A stretch of DNA of 48,371 nucleotides, from contig JANXMY010000184.1 in the NCBI GenBank assembly GCA_025354405.1, positions 1-48,371 on the forward strand, written 5' to 3'. Under the pieces are notes generated by a model. That model did no database searches. It was not told the origin of the DNA and saw only the letters and a list, made by a program, of their open reading frames with translations. Shown here in pieces: positions 40,615-48,371 of the stretch. This DNA comes from Armatimonadota bacterium. Lineage in GTDB: Bacteria; Armatimonadota; Armatimonadia; Armatimonadales; Capsulimonadaceae. A program made the position numbers and the translations under genes. The first letter of the stretch is position 1, and each line of letters opens with the position of its first letter.

Positions 40615-43600
40615 ATGCCAACACACAAAACTTACAAAGCCAAAACGCTGAAAGCCAAAACGCTGAAAGCCGGGACGCTGAAAACGTTGGTCGCCGCCTG
40701 CGGACTGGCCCTGATGGGCACGTTGGCAATTGCACAGGCTCCGCCCCCCGTCGATCTTACCAAAGACCCGACTCTGTACCTCATCGGCTATTCCCACCTG
40801 GACACGGAGTGGTGCTGGAGCTACCCGCAGGTGATCCGGGAATACCTGCCGAACACACTGCGCGATAACTTCAAGCTTTTCGAAAAGTATCCCGATTATA
40901 CATTTAACTGGACCGGTTCCAATCGCTACCAGCTGATGAAAGAGTATTACCCGGCAGACTACGCCAAGCTTAAAAAATACGTCGCTGCCGGACGCTGGTT
41001 CCCGGCCGGTTCCAATGTCGAAGAGGGAGATGTGGATATCCCGTCGGAAGAGTCGGTGATCCGTCAAATTCTCTACGGCAATCAGTTTTTCCGGCGAGAA
41101 TTTGGTGTCGCAAGTAATGAGTTTATGGTGCCGGACTGCTTTGGCTTTCCCGCTTCGATGCCCTCGATCTTTGTTCACTGCGGCCTCACGGGCTTCAACA
41201 CACAGAAGCTCTCCTGGGGATCTGCAATCGGTATCCCCTTTAACGTCGGCGTCTGGGAAGGAACCGACGGGCAGTCAGTGGTCGCAGCACTCAATCCTGG
41301 GGCCTATGTGCAGGGCGTTCCCGGTGATCTTAGCCATGACCAGGGCTGGATCGACCGCGTCAATGCCGATGGCAAAAAGTCCGGTGTTTTCGCGGACTTC
41401 CGCTACTACGGCACCGGCGACCGGGGCGGGGCACCCGGCGACGACGATGTACGCCGCATGGAGGAGAGCGTCCATGGCGGCGGCCCGCTGCATGTGATCG
41501 CTGCCACGACGGCCCAAATGTTCAGCGACATCACACCCGCTCAGAAGGCTGCCCTGCCGCATTATAAAGGTGATATTCTTCTGACGCAGCACTCCACCGG
41601 GTCGCTGTCATCTCAGGCGGCGATGAAACGCTGGAACCGCAGGAATGAAATCCTGGCGGACGCGGCCGAACGGGCCTCCGTCGCTGCCGACTGGCTGGGA
41701 GCCGCGCCCTACGATCAGTCCCGTCTCCATGATGCCTGGCTGCGCTTTCTCCCCGGTCAGTTCCATGATATCATGGCCGGAACCGCTTTGCCGGCCGCCT
41801 ACGAATTCGCCTGGAACGATCAGCTCATCGCGATGAATGAGTTCGCAGGGGTGCTGCAAGAGTCTGCGGGAGGAGTCGCCCGTTCCCTGGACACGCGCAC
41901 GCAGGGTGTTCCTCTGATGGTCTACAATCCCCTCTCCTGCCCACGTCAGGATATGGTGGAAGCCTTAGTGACGTTTCCTAAAACTGCACCGCTGGGCGTC
42001 CGCGTTTTCGGTCCGAACGGCAGGGAAGTCCCGGCCCAGGTCAGCAGCCGCAGTGGAAACACACTGACCGTGAAGTTTCTCGGCAGTGCCCCTCCGATTG
42101 GCTTTGCGGTCTATGATGTCCGCCCGGCAGCCACGGCGCAGGCGGCAGATCCTGCGCTGAAAGTCTCACGCACCGGCCTGGAAAACGCGCGCTACAAAGT
42201 TCGCCTCGATGCAGGCGGTGATGTCGCGAGTATCTACGACAAACTCGCCAGGCGCGAGATGCTCTCCGCCCCGGCCCGGCTGGCGTATCAGTACGAGAAC
42301 CCTGGCAGCTTCCCAGCCTGGAACATGGACTGGGAAGATCAGCAAAAGGCTCCCCGTGCATATGTCACGGGAACGCCGACGATCAAGATCGTCGAAAATG
42401 GCCCCGCCCGCGTGGCGCTTCAGGTCACGCGAGATTCTGAAGACTCGCACTTCGTACAGACGATTCGGCTGGCCTCGGGAAGCGCAGGAAACCGTGTCGA
42501 GTTCGCGACAGTGATCGACTGGAAAGGCAAGCAGTCGGCATTGAAAGCCGTCTTCCCGCTCACCGTCTCCAACCCTCTCGCGACCTACAACTGGGAGCTG
42601 GGAACGATCCAGCGCGGCAATAACGATCCTAAGAAATACGAAGTTCCGTCGCATCGCTGGTTCGACCTGACCGACACCAGCGGCAAATACGGCGTCTCCG
42701 TACTCGACGACTGCAAGTATGGCTCTGACAAGCCCGATGACAACACGGTGCGGCTGACCCTGCTCTACACGCCGGGCGTGCGCGGCGGCTATCAGCATCA
42801 GGCGACGCAGGACTGGGGACGTAACGAGTTCACCTACGCCCTCCAGGGCCACATTGGGGATTGGCGATCGGGCCAGACCCAGTGGGAAGCCGCCCGTCTG
42901 AACCAGCCCTTGATTGGGTTCCAGACGATGCCGCACGGCGGTGCACAGGGCCGGGAATTCTCCCTGGCCCGGGTCAATACGCCGCAGGTGCAAATCCTTG
43001 CACTCAAGAGAGCGGAAGACAGCAAAGAAACAGTCGTGCGCTTCAATGAACTGTCGGGTCTGCCCGCGCATGCCGTACGGCTGACACTCGCGACGCCGAT
43101 TCTTTCAGCCCGGGAGATCAACGGTCAGGAGCAGCCGCTCGGACCGGCCACCGTGCAGAACGGCCAGCTGATCTTTGATATGAACCCGTACCGGCCTCGT
43201 GCATTCGCGCTCACGGTTGCCCCGGTTCCCAGCCGATTGGCTGCTCCGCGCAGCACGCCGATCCCTCTGCCGTTTAATGCCGATGTCGCCAGTGCGGCGG
43301 CAGGCAAAGCAGGCGGTGGGGACTTCGACGGGCGCGGCGAGAGTCTTCCCGGCGAGCTGCTGCCTGCAACACTGGTTTCGGACGGCACAACATTCCACCT
43401 CGGCTCTTCCGCGGAAGGTCGCAAAAACGCTGTGATCTGTGCCGGGCAGCGCCTGATTCTCACTCCTGGTAAGAACCGCCGGGTCTCCCTGCTGGCGGCA
43501 GCGGTCGGAGGCGACACGCCCGCAACTTTCCTGGTGGACAGCCATCCGGTTACTTGTGTTATTCAAAGCTGGGACGGCTATGTTGGCCAATGGGACAACC

Positions 43601-44505
43601 GGACATGGCGCGGGAAGGTCCCTGAGCTGACCTATGACTGGTCGAACAAGCTCGCAGGTCTGACCCCCGGCTATATCAAGCCTGCCTCCGTTGCCTGGTA
43701 TGCCAACCACAAGCGGCTGGCGGACGGTACCAATGATCCGTATCGTTTCTGCTACCTGTTCCGGTATTCGATCGCCGTTCCCGACAGTGCGAAGACATTC
43801 ACTCTTCCGGTCAACAGCCGTGTTCGGGTAATGGCCGCTTCCTTAGGGCAGGACCCCAACACGGAGACAGTCCCCGTGCAGCCTCTGGGTGAGACCCTTG
43901 ACCATAGAACGAGCGCATTAAAGCCTTTCTATGCTTCATTCACGCAAACGGTCACTGTGAACAAGATCGTTCCAAAAAATGAGCCGGTCTATTCGGTTCC
44001 CGCCGTTCAAATCTTCGATGGCACTAGAGCCGGGACACCGGCACTGAATATTGCGGGCCTTCCGGTCGGCTCCAGCGATCCCTGGACGATGAACCAGTTC
44101 GTCTACCTGGACCAGCAGCCTACCGAGCTGACTGCCATCGGTGGCTTCGGCACCGGAACGGAAGTTGGAGGAACTCAGCGGTACCTGATCAAGTTCCACG
44201 ACGGCATCCACTTCTGGGGCAGCAATGTGGACGTGACCACCGGAGTACCGTTCGACCTCGGGAAGTGGCAAATGATCACCCTGACCTATGACGGAAAGAC
44301 CCTGACGATCTATAAAGACAGTCAGGCCATCAAGTCCGAAGCGATATCCCTGGAAGACGCCGAAAACGTTGTCCGTATTGGTGCTCCCGGCCCGTGGGAC
44401 ACGGCCAAGCCATTCGCCGGGAAAATCGCTGGGTTTGCCATTTGGAATCGCGCTCTTTCCCAGCCCGAAATCCAGGCACTGGGAGCAGACACACCGAAGA
44501 ACTAA
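40615..44505 (+). CDS. Secreted GH38 alpha-mannosidase with LamG-like domain
   Basis: A 1296-residue protein. The signal peptide has an unusually long Lys-rich start (KAKTLKAKTLKAGTLK) encoded by a 15-bp tandem repeat, then LVAACGLALMGTLAIAQA. The GH38 catalytic domain (about 50-330) has metal ligands in GYSHLDTEWCW (near 60) and the nucleophile Asp in VPDCFGFPASMPSI (near 175). The helical mid-domain has FHDIM (near 385). A GH38 C-terminal beta domain runs to about 880, then a beta region. A LamG/concanavalin-like domain (about 1150-1290, WQMITLTYDGKTLTIYKD) may bind glycan. It removes mannose from mannans or glycoprotein glycans outside the cytoplasm. A strong terminator follows. Confidence 0.88.
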   Translation: MPTHKTYKAKTLKAKTLKAGTLKTLVAACGLALMGTLAIAQAPPPVDLTKDPTLYLIGYSHLDTEWCWSYPQVIREYLPNTLRDNFKLFEKYPDYTFNWTGSNRYQLMKEYYPADYAKLKKYVAAGRWFPAGSNVEEGDVDIPSEESVIRQILYGNQFFRREFGVASNEFMVPDCFGFPASMPSIFVHCGLTGFNTQKLSWGSAIGIPFNVGVWEGTDGQSVVAALNPGAYVQGVPGDLSHDQGWIDRVNADGKKSGVFADFRYYGTGDRGGAPGDDDVRRMEESVHGGGPLHVIAATTAQMFSDITPAQKAALPHYKGDILLTQHSTGSLSSQAAMKRWNRRNEILADAAERASVAADWLGAAPYDQSRLHDAWLRFLPGQFHDIMAGTALPAAYEFAWNDQLIAMNEFAGVLQESAGGVARSLDTRTQGVPLMVYNPLSCPRQDMVEALVTFPKTAPLGVRVFGPNGREVPAQVSSRSGNTLTVKFLGSAPPIGFAVYDVRPAATAQAADPALKVSRTGLENARYKVRLDAGGDVASIYDKLARREMLSAPARLAYQYENPGSFPAWNMDWEDQQKAPRAYVTGTPTIKIVENGPARVALQVTRDSEDSHFVQTIRLASGSAGNRVEFATVIDWKGKQSALKAVFPLTVSNPLATYNWELGTIQRGNNDPKKYEVPSHRWFDLTDTSGKYGVSVLDDCKYGSDKPDDNTVRLTLLYTPGVRGGYQHQATQDWGRNEFTYALQGHIGDWRSGQTQWEAARLNQPLIGFQTMPHGGAQGREFSLARVNTPQVQILALKRAEDSKETVVRFNELSGLPAHAVRLTLATPILSAREINGQEQPLGPATVQNGQLIFDMNPYRPRAFALTVAPVPSRLAAPRSTPIPLPFNADVASAAAGKAGGGDFDGRGESLPGELLPATLVSDGTTFHLGSSAEGRKNAVICAGQRLILTPGKNRRVSLLAAAVGGDTPATFLVDSHPVTCVIQSWDGYVGQWDNRTWRGKVPELTYDWSNKLAGLTPGYIKPASVAWYANHKRLADGTNDPYRFCYLFRYSIAVPDSAKTFTLPVNSRVRVMAASLGQDPNTETVPVQPLGETLDHRTSALKPFYASFTQTVTVNKIVPKNEPVYSVPAVQIFDGTRAGTPALNIAGLPVGSSDPWTMNQFVYLDQQPTELTAIGGFGTGTEVGGTQRYLIKFHDGIHFWGSNVDVTTGVPFDLGKWQMITLTYDGKTLTIYKDSQAIKSEAISLEDAENVVRIGAPGPWDTAKPFAGKIAGFAIWNRALSQPEIQALGADTPKN

Positions 44506-44512
44506 CTTAACA

Positions 44513-44560
44513 AACAAAAGACCACCCCGTAGGTTACTACTGGGTAGTCTTTTGTTTTTC
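44513..44560 (+). terminator. Rho-independent terminator after the mannosidase gene
   Basis: A 14-bp stem with one mismatch (ACAAAAGACCACCC with GGGTAGTCTTTTGT) and a following TTTTTC. Also A-rich upstream, so it may act for the convergent PPOX gene. Confidence 0.85.
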
Positions 44561-44566
44561 TCAGGC

Positions 44567-45115
44567 TCATTCAGAGTCAAATGCCGGAAGGCCGTCGACG
44601 CTCCGGACGTTCTTTTGCGCCCGGTACTCCTTCAGGCCCTGTTCTCCCTTAGACAACGCCCACTTATCCAGAGTTTCCCGGTTCTCCCGGAAGTCCATCC
44701 GCGGCACGGCAAAGCCGCAGGAGGTGGAAACGCGTGTGACCGATACGCGGACAATGGCCCGTGCACCGGGGTTGGGTGGAAAGTATTTCGCGATCCCATC
44801 ATAGGCACTCTCGCCCGGAAGTATCACTTCGCCCTGCCCGTGCAGGCGGGCGATTTCCGGCTTGCCCTCAAACGCACAAAACATCAAAACAAGCCGGCCG
44901 TTCTCGCGCAAATGCGCCATGGTTTCCGCTCCGCTGCCAGTGTAATCCTGGTACGCCACCTCCATCGGCCCTAGAATACGGAAGCTGTCGCCGCCTTTAG
45001 GCGAGCAGTTAAGGTGCCCGTCATTTGATTCCGGTGCTGTGGCGACAAAAAACACATGCTGCTGTCGAAGCCACTCGGCAAGGTCATCATCGATAAAATC
45101 TCGCTGTTTACTCAT
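44567..45115 (-). CDS. Pyridoxamine 5'-phosphate oxidase family protein
   Basis: A 182-residue flavin-binding split-barrel protein (PPOX class). The start ADDDLAEWLRQQHVFFVATA-like segment, SPKGGDSFRILG and YQDYTGSG followed by ENGRLVLMFCAFEG are the family's strands and loops. FMN or F420 use and substrate are unknown. GGGGAG lies 6 bases before the ATG at 45115. It diverges from the arsR-like gene by 126 bp. Confidence 0.85.
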   Translation of the reverse strand: MSKQRDFIDDDLAEWLRQQHVFFVATAPESNDGHLNCSPKGGDSFRILGPMEVAYQDYTGSGAETMAHLRENGRLVLMFCAFEGKPEIARLHGQGEVILPGESAYDGIAKYFPPNPGARAIVRVSVTRVSTSCGFAVPRMDFRENRETLDKWALSKGEQGLKEYRAQKNVRSVDGLPAFDSE

Positions 45116-45170
45116 GACTTACTCCCCACTATTCGTAATGCTGAGTATACCTGATTCCAAAGTCTGCCTA

Positions 45171-45186
45171 TTTCGCAATTGCGAAA
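45171..45186. promoter_or_regulatory. Perfect 16-bp palindrome, ArsR operator candidate
   Basis: TTTCGCAATTGCGAAA overlaps the -35 box of the arsR-sulP promoter. Dyad operators of this kind are bound by ArsR/SmtB dimers, so autorepression is inferred. Confidence 0.65.
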
Positions 45187-45206
45187 GTCCTAAAATAAGG
45201 TATAGT
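45179..45206 (+). promoter_or_regulatory. Promoter of the arsR-sulP-HATPase operon
   Basis: TTGCGA (45179-45184), 16-bp spacer, TATAGT (45201-45206), then about 35 bases to the ATG at 45242. Confidence 0.6.
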
Positions 45207-45241
45207 GAAGGAGTTTACTCGACCGAAAGGCTCACTACATC

Positions 45242-45604
45242 ATGCCCGATGCACTCCGTAAGTTCAAGGCAACTATCTTCCAGGCCCTCGCCCACCCAAC
45301 ACGCATCGCGATCTTGGAGACGCTTCGGGGGGGAGAGCTGCCGGTCTCGATTATTATTGAGCGGCTGATGCTGGAACCTGCCAACGCTTCCCAGCATTTC
45401 GCAGTGTTGCGGGCCAAGCATATCGTTACCAGGCGTAAAGCGGGCAGCCAGGTCTACTACAGCGTGCGTGACCCACTTATTCTTGAAGTGCTGGACATCA
45501 TGCGCCGCTACTTTCAAGTGCATTTGGAGGAGTCACTCTCTTTGCTCAAAGAGGCGGAGCGCGAGGAAACGGAACGAATTTTGATGACAACGGTGTGCAC
45601 ATGA
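45242..45604 (+). CDS. ArsR-family transcriptional regulator
   Basis: A 120-residue winged-helix repressor: FQALAHPTRIAILETLRGGELPV, recognition helix EPANASQHFAVLRAKHIVTRRKAGSQVYYSV. The metal-binding Cys motif of arsenic or cadmium sensors in helix 3 is absent, and the only Cys is near the C-terminus, so it probably senses something else or acts without metal. Its stop overlaps the sulP start by 4 bp (ATGA). A perfect palindrome covers its promoter. Confidence 0.9.
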   Translation: MPDALRKFKATIFQALAHPTRIAILETLRGGELPVSIIIERLMLEPANASQHFAVLRAKHIVTRRKAGSQVYYSVRDPLILEVLDIMRRYFQVHLEESLSLLKEAEREETERILMTTVCT

Positions 45605-47316
45605 GTTCGGCATTTGCGGGTGGCGGGAAACGCTGGACACCCAAAAGTATCCTCAGTCTCCAGGGCTACACCCTGCAGGCCTTTTCTGCTGACCTGATTG
45701 CGGGCTTGACCGTCGGCCTGGTTGCATTGCCGCTGGCGATGGCCTTTGCAATCGCCAGCGGAGTCCCTCCGCAGACAGGCATCTACACGGCCGTGATCGC
45801 AGGCTTCTTGATCTCGGCTCTGGGCGGGTCGCGCTTTCAGATCGGAGGGCCGACCGGGGCGTTTGTCGTGATCGTCGCCGGTATCATTGCGAAGTTTGGC
45901 CTTTCCGGCCTGCTCATGGTAACACTCATGGCCGGAGCAATATTAGTGCTGATGGGTGTGACGGGTCTTGGCACGGCGGTCAAGTTTATTCCGCGCCCTG
46001 TGACCATCGGCTTCACTAACGGCATTGCACTGCTGATCGCATCCACCCAGCTCAAGGACTTTTTGGGACTGGCAACACCCCCTGTGCCAAGTGATTTCTT
46101 CGGACGTATGCGGGTCCTTCTGGCACACATCGGCACGGGGGACTGGCCCACGGTGATGGTGGCCATAGCCTCACTGGCCGTAATTCTTCTCCTGCCGCGC
46201 CTTACCAAACGGGTCCCCGGCTCTATCGTCGCCCTGCTGCTCGGAACAATCGTGACCGCCCTGCTTCCTCTGCATATCGCGACTATCGGAACAAGATTCG
46301 GCGGGATCCCCACAGGCTTGCCGCCCTTTGCGCTTCCTCACCTGCGTGCCGACTTGATTCTGCCGCTGCTGCCCTCGGCGCTGACGGTAGCCCTGCTCGC
46401 GGCAGTCGAGAGCCTCCTGTCGGCGGTGGTGGCAGACGGCATGAGCGGCGATAAACACAACTCCAACGTCGAGCTGATTGCGCAGGGAATCGCTAACCTT
46501 GCCTGCCCATTCTTCGGTGGAATTCCCGCGACAGGGGCAATCGCTCGGACGGCGACCAATATCCGTGCCGGTGCGAAGACTCCCATTGCAGGCATGGTTC
46601 ACGCGCTTGTCCTGCTGCTCATCCTGCTGGTGGCCGCGCCTCTGGCACGCTACATCCCGCTGGCGACCCTGGCGGCGGTGCTGTTTGTCGTTGCCTACAA
46701 CATGGGGGAATGGCGGGAGATCGGCACGATCCTGCGGCTCTCCAAAGCGGATATCGCGGTGTGGCTTGTCACTTTCACACTGACCGTCCTGGCCGACCTC
46801 ACAGTGGCGGTGGAGGTCGGAATCGTACTGGCGGCGCTGCTCTACATCTACCGAGTTTCCCAGACGACCTCAGTATCTACTGTTACCAACAAATACATCG
46901 AAGACGGACGGGCGCACGTTCTTCAGGACAAAGTGGTTCCGCCCTATGTCTCGATCCTCCGTATTCACGGGCCGTTTCTGTTCGGGACGACAGACAAGCT
47001 CGCGGAAGAAACTACGGATCTGAACGGACTGGGCCAGATCGTGATTTTACGACTGCGAAATATGACCGCAATCGACGCCACCGGCCTTCACGCTCTGGAA
47101 TCTCTGGCGGGGCAGCTCAAGGCATCGGGCCGGACGCTTCTGCTGTGCGGCGCACGCGACCAGCCCGCAAAACTGCTGGAGCAGTCGGCGTTTGTTGAGC
47201 ACATAGGACCAGATAATATCCTGCCGCATGTCGATGCGGCCCTGGGCCGCGCCCGGGAGTTGGCCGAGGGCTTCGATGGTGTAGGCCGGGAGATCGCCGA
47301 GGAATTCAGGGGGTAG
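45601..47316 (+). CDS. SulP/SLC26 anion transporter with STAS domain
   Basis: About 571 residues. The membrane domain has about 12-14 helices with family blocks such as DLIAGLTVGLVALPLAMAFAIASGV and GGIPATGAIARTATNIRAGAKTP. A cytoplasmic STAS domain follows (about 445-560, VVILRLRNMTAIDATGLHALE). SulP proteins carry sulfate, bicarbonate or other anions. The ATG at 45601 overlaps the arsR stop; GTG 45595 is an alternative. It is followed after 7 bp by an RsbW-like gene. Substrate unknown. Confidence 0.92.
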   Translation: MSSAFAGGGKRWTPKSILSLQGYTLQAFSADLIAGLTVGLVALPLAMAFAIASGVPPQTGIYTAVIAGFLISALGGSRFQIGGPTGAFVVIVAGIIAKFGLSGLLMVTLMAGAILVLMGVTGLGTAVKFIPRPVTIGFTNGIALLIASTQLKDFLGLATPPVPSDFFGRMRVLLAHIGTGDWPTVMVAIASLAVILLLPRLTKRVPGSIVALLLGTIVTALLPLHIATIGTRFGGIPTGLPPFALPHLRADLILPLLPSALTVALLAAVESLLSAVVADGMSGDKHNSNVELIAQGIANLACPFFGGIPATGAIARTATNIRAGAKTPIAGMVHALVLLLILLVAAPLARYIPLATLAAVLFVVAYNMGEWREIGTILRLSKADIAVWLVTFTLTVLADLTVAVEVGIVLAALLYIYRVSQTTSVSTVTNKYIEDGRAHVLQDKVVPPYVSILRIHGPFLFGTTDKLAEETTDLNGLGQIVILRLRNMTAIDATGLHALESLAGQLKASGRTLLLCGARDQPAKLLEQSAFVEHIGPDNILPHVDAALGRARELAEGFDGVGREIAEEFRG

Positions 47317-47323
47317 GTGCAGC

Positions 47324-47881
47324 ATGAAAGAGCAGACTTGGCCGGAAGTGCATGAGCGGTGCAGCCGTCGGGCTGACGAAAAATATCAGGAAGACGAGCA
47401 GAACTGCCGCCTTACCCTGCATACCGAACTGTCCGATCTCACGAATGGGGCATTTCAGCTTTGCAGCAATTCCGGCGATCTGCCGCGTCAAGCCCCTCCC
47501 CCTTGCGACTCAGTTCAACTTTCCCCTCCCGCGCTCGCCGGGCTTCGTCTCCGTGTTCTGGAAGCAGCGACCAAAGTCGGAATGACGAAGGAGCATTGCC
47601 ACGGCCTGACAACAGCGGCCAGCGAAGCAGCGATGAATGCCATCGTGCATGGAAACGAGGGCGTAGGGCAAATTGGCATCACAACCACGGGATGCGTCCA
47701 GGTTTGGATACGAGACTCAGGCAAAGGGATACCGCAGGAACACCTGCGTGATGTTGCATTGACCCCAGACGTCTCAGCAGCAGGGACCCTCGGCGAAGGT
47801 TTTGAGATGATGCAGATCGTGGACCGCCTGTGGCTCCTGACGGGGCCAAGCGGAACCACAGTCGTCTTAGAACAGGCGTAG
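47324..47881 (+). CDS. RsbW-like HATPase, anti-sigma factor/serine kinase
   Basis: A 185-residue protein. After a low-complexity N-terminus of about 60 residues comes a GHKL ATPase fold: N box EAAMNAIVHG (near 101), G1 IRDSGKGIP (near 131) and a G2-like GTLGEGFEMMQIVDR. RsbW/SpoIIAB-like proteins bind sigma factors and phosphorylate STAS partners. It starts 7 bp after sulP, whose C-terminus is a STAS domain. AGGTG lies close before the ATG. The long N-terminus is unusual, and the true start could be later. Confidence 0.85.
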   Translation: MKEQTWPEVHERCSRRADEKYQEDEQNCRLTLHTELSDLTNGAFQLCSNSGDLPRQAPPPCDSVQLSPPALAGLRLRVLEAATKVGMTKEHCHGLTTAASEAAMNAIVHGNEGVGQIGITTTGCVQVWIRDSGKGIPQEHLRDVALTPDVSAAGTLGEGFEMMQIVDRLWLLTGPSGTTVVLEQA

Positions 47882-47897
47882 TGGAATGTAGACCAGA

Positions 47898-48371
47898 CTA
47901 GTTCGGGACACTCTTCATCAATGATTTCAGCACCCAATTTCCTGATCCCCTTTCGTGGACGATACCGTCAGGGGTTGTCACCGTCGCTGTCGTATTTGCC
48001 GGGATCATGATCTTCTGAGTGACGTTCTTCCCGCTTCGAGTCCAATTTGAGACAATCAATCCATGCGGAGAGCTGAAGCTGCAAATAACCCATTTCAGGT
48101 CTCCAAGCATCTGTGGGTGGATGATTATGTGCGAAAAACCTGGTTTTTGCGGATCGTACTTGACGCTGGGAAGGGTCGGACGGAACCAGGCCGAATGCCA
48201 GAGAAAGCACGCAGGAGCACTGTGTCCCACCTGTAAACGTGTTTGTCGCCGGGTCGCAGAACTTATGCAGGAAGGCCGCTGACAATGCGTCTCCACTGCT
48301 TCGCCAGAAAAGCGCGTCGTCCGTCTTCCCGAGGCGCTCCGCGGCATGCTGCAGGATTCGCTCGTTGTTGT
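47898..48371 (-). pseudogene. Alpha-L-rhamnosidase (GH78) pseudogene, partial
   Basis: On the minus strand from the window edge, one frame reads NNERILQHAAERLGKTDDALFW... AAFLHKFCDPATNTFTGG... LAFGLVPSDPSQ, matching the late catalytic domain of GH78. Near 48165 similarity jumps to another frame, KPGFSHIIIHPQMLGDLKW... HGLIVSNWTRSG... IPANTTATV, which is the family's C-terminal beta domain, ending at 47898. About 100 residues normally between these parts are missing. A deletion with frameshift is inferred. The N-terminal part lies beyond the window. Confidence 0.8.

Overview
This is a GC-rich (about 58% by eye) bacterial chromosomal segment packed with genes on both strands. No tRNA, rRNA, phage or insertion-sequence transposase was found. 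Several features together suggest a Gram-negative-type, pigmented, polysaccharide-using bacterium from a deep lineage: an LPS-heptose epimerase, a two-subunit lycopene cyclase, a fused NDP-sugar pyrophosphorylase/phosphomannomutase-like protein, a GH57 glucan branching enzyme, a secreted GH38 mannosidase and a broken GH78 rhamnosidase. Armatimonadota would fit. This is inference from gene content only and no marker gene settles it.

Layout. 1-350: a mirror-symmetric block of short tandem repeats around a fold-back element. 351-7074: a zinc-ribbon membrane protein, a secreted tyrosine phosphatase and HldD, the rRNA methyltransferase RlmI, a NamZ-like muramidase and a GAF-GGDEF-HD-GYP protein. 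7180-17144: an MFS-HEAT fusion, a giant internally duplicated aspartic protease with a PDZ domain, FtsK, and a second GGDEF protein. 17251-19804: a run with the two lycopene cyclase subunits and an ABC-2 exporter, divergent from an acyl-ACP desaturase and a secreted HNH nuclease (19922-21768). 22106-25132: a five-gene minus-strand run (glutathione peroxidase, alkyltransferase-like protein, beta-helix protein, cyclase/formamidase, small unknown). 25185-25322: a 138-bp palindromic element. 25355-31540: a sugar-phosphate/polyol dehydrogenase pair, a SWIM-SNF2 helicase and a PIN toxin with a decayed antitoxin. 31818-38279: AspRS, the sugar-nucleotide fusion protein and the GH57 branching enzyme. 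38402-44505: a Rieske protein, two unknown proteins and the GH38 mannosidase. 44567-48371: a PPOX-family protein, an ArsR-SulP-HATPase operon, and a rhamnosidase pseudogene cut by the window edge.

How the parts may work together. Two c-di-GMP proteins point to surface or biofilm control. The carotenoid, fatty-acid desaturation, glutathione peroxidase and alkyltransferase-like genes suggest adaptation to light, cold or oxidative and alkylation stress. Glycan metabolism is represented by sugar-nucleotide synthesis, glycogen branching and secreted mannan degradation. The most system-like locus is the ArsR-SulP-HATPase operon, where a STAS-tailed anion transporter is followed at once by an RsbW-like kinase/anti-sigma protein and preceded by a perfect palindrome over its own promoter. 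Several genes (351, 3823, 3865, 19804 and perhaps 13151) have a -10 box 6-8 bases ahead of the start codon, which suggests leaderless mRNAs alongside ordinary Shine-Dalgarno genes.
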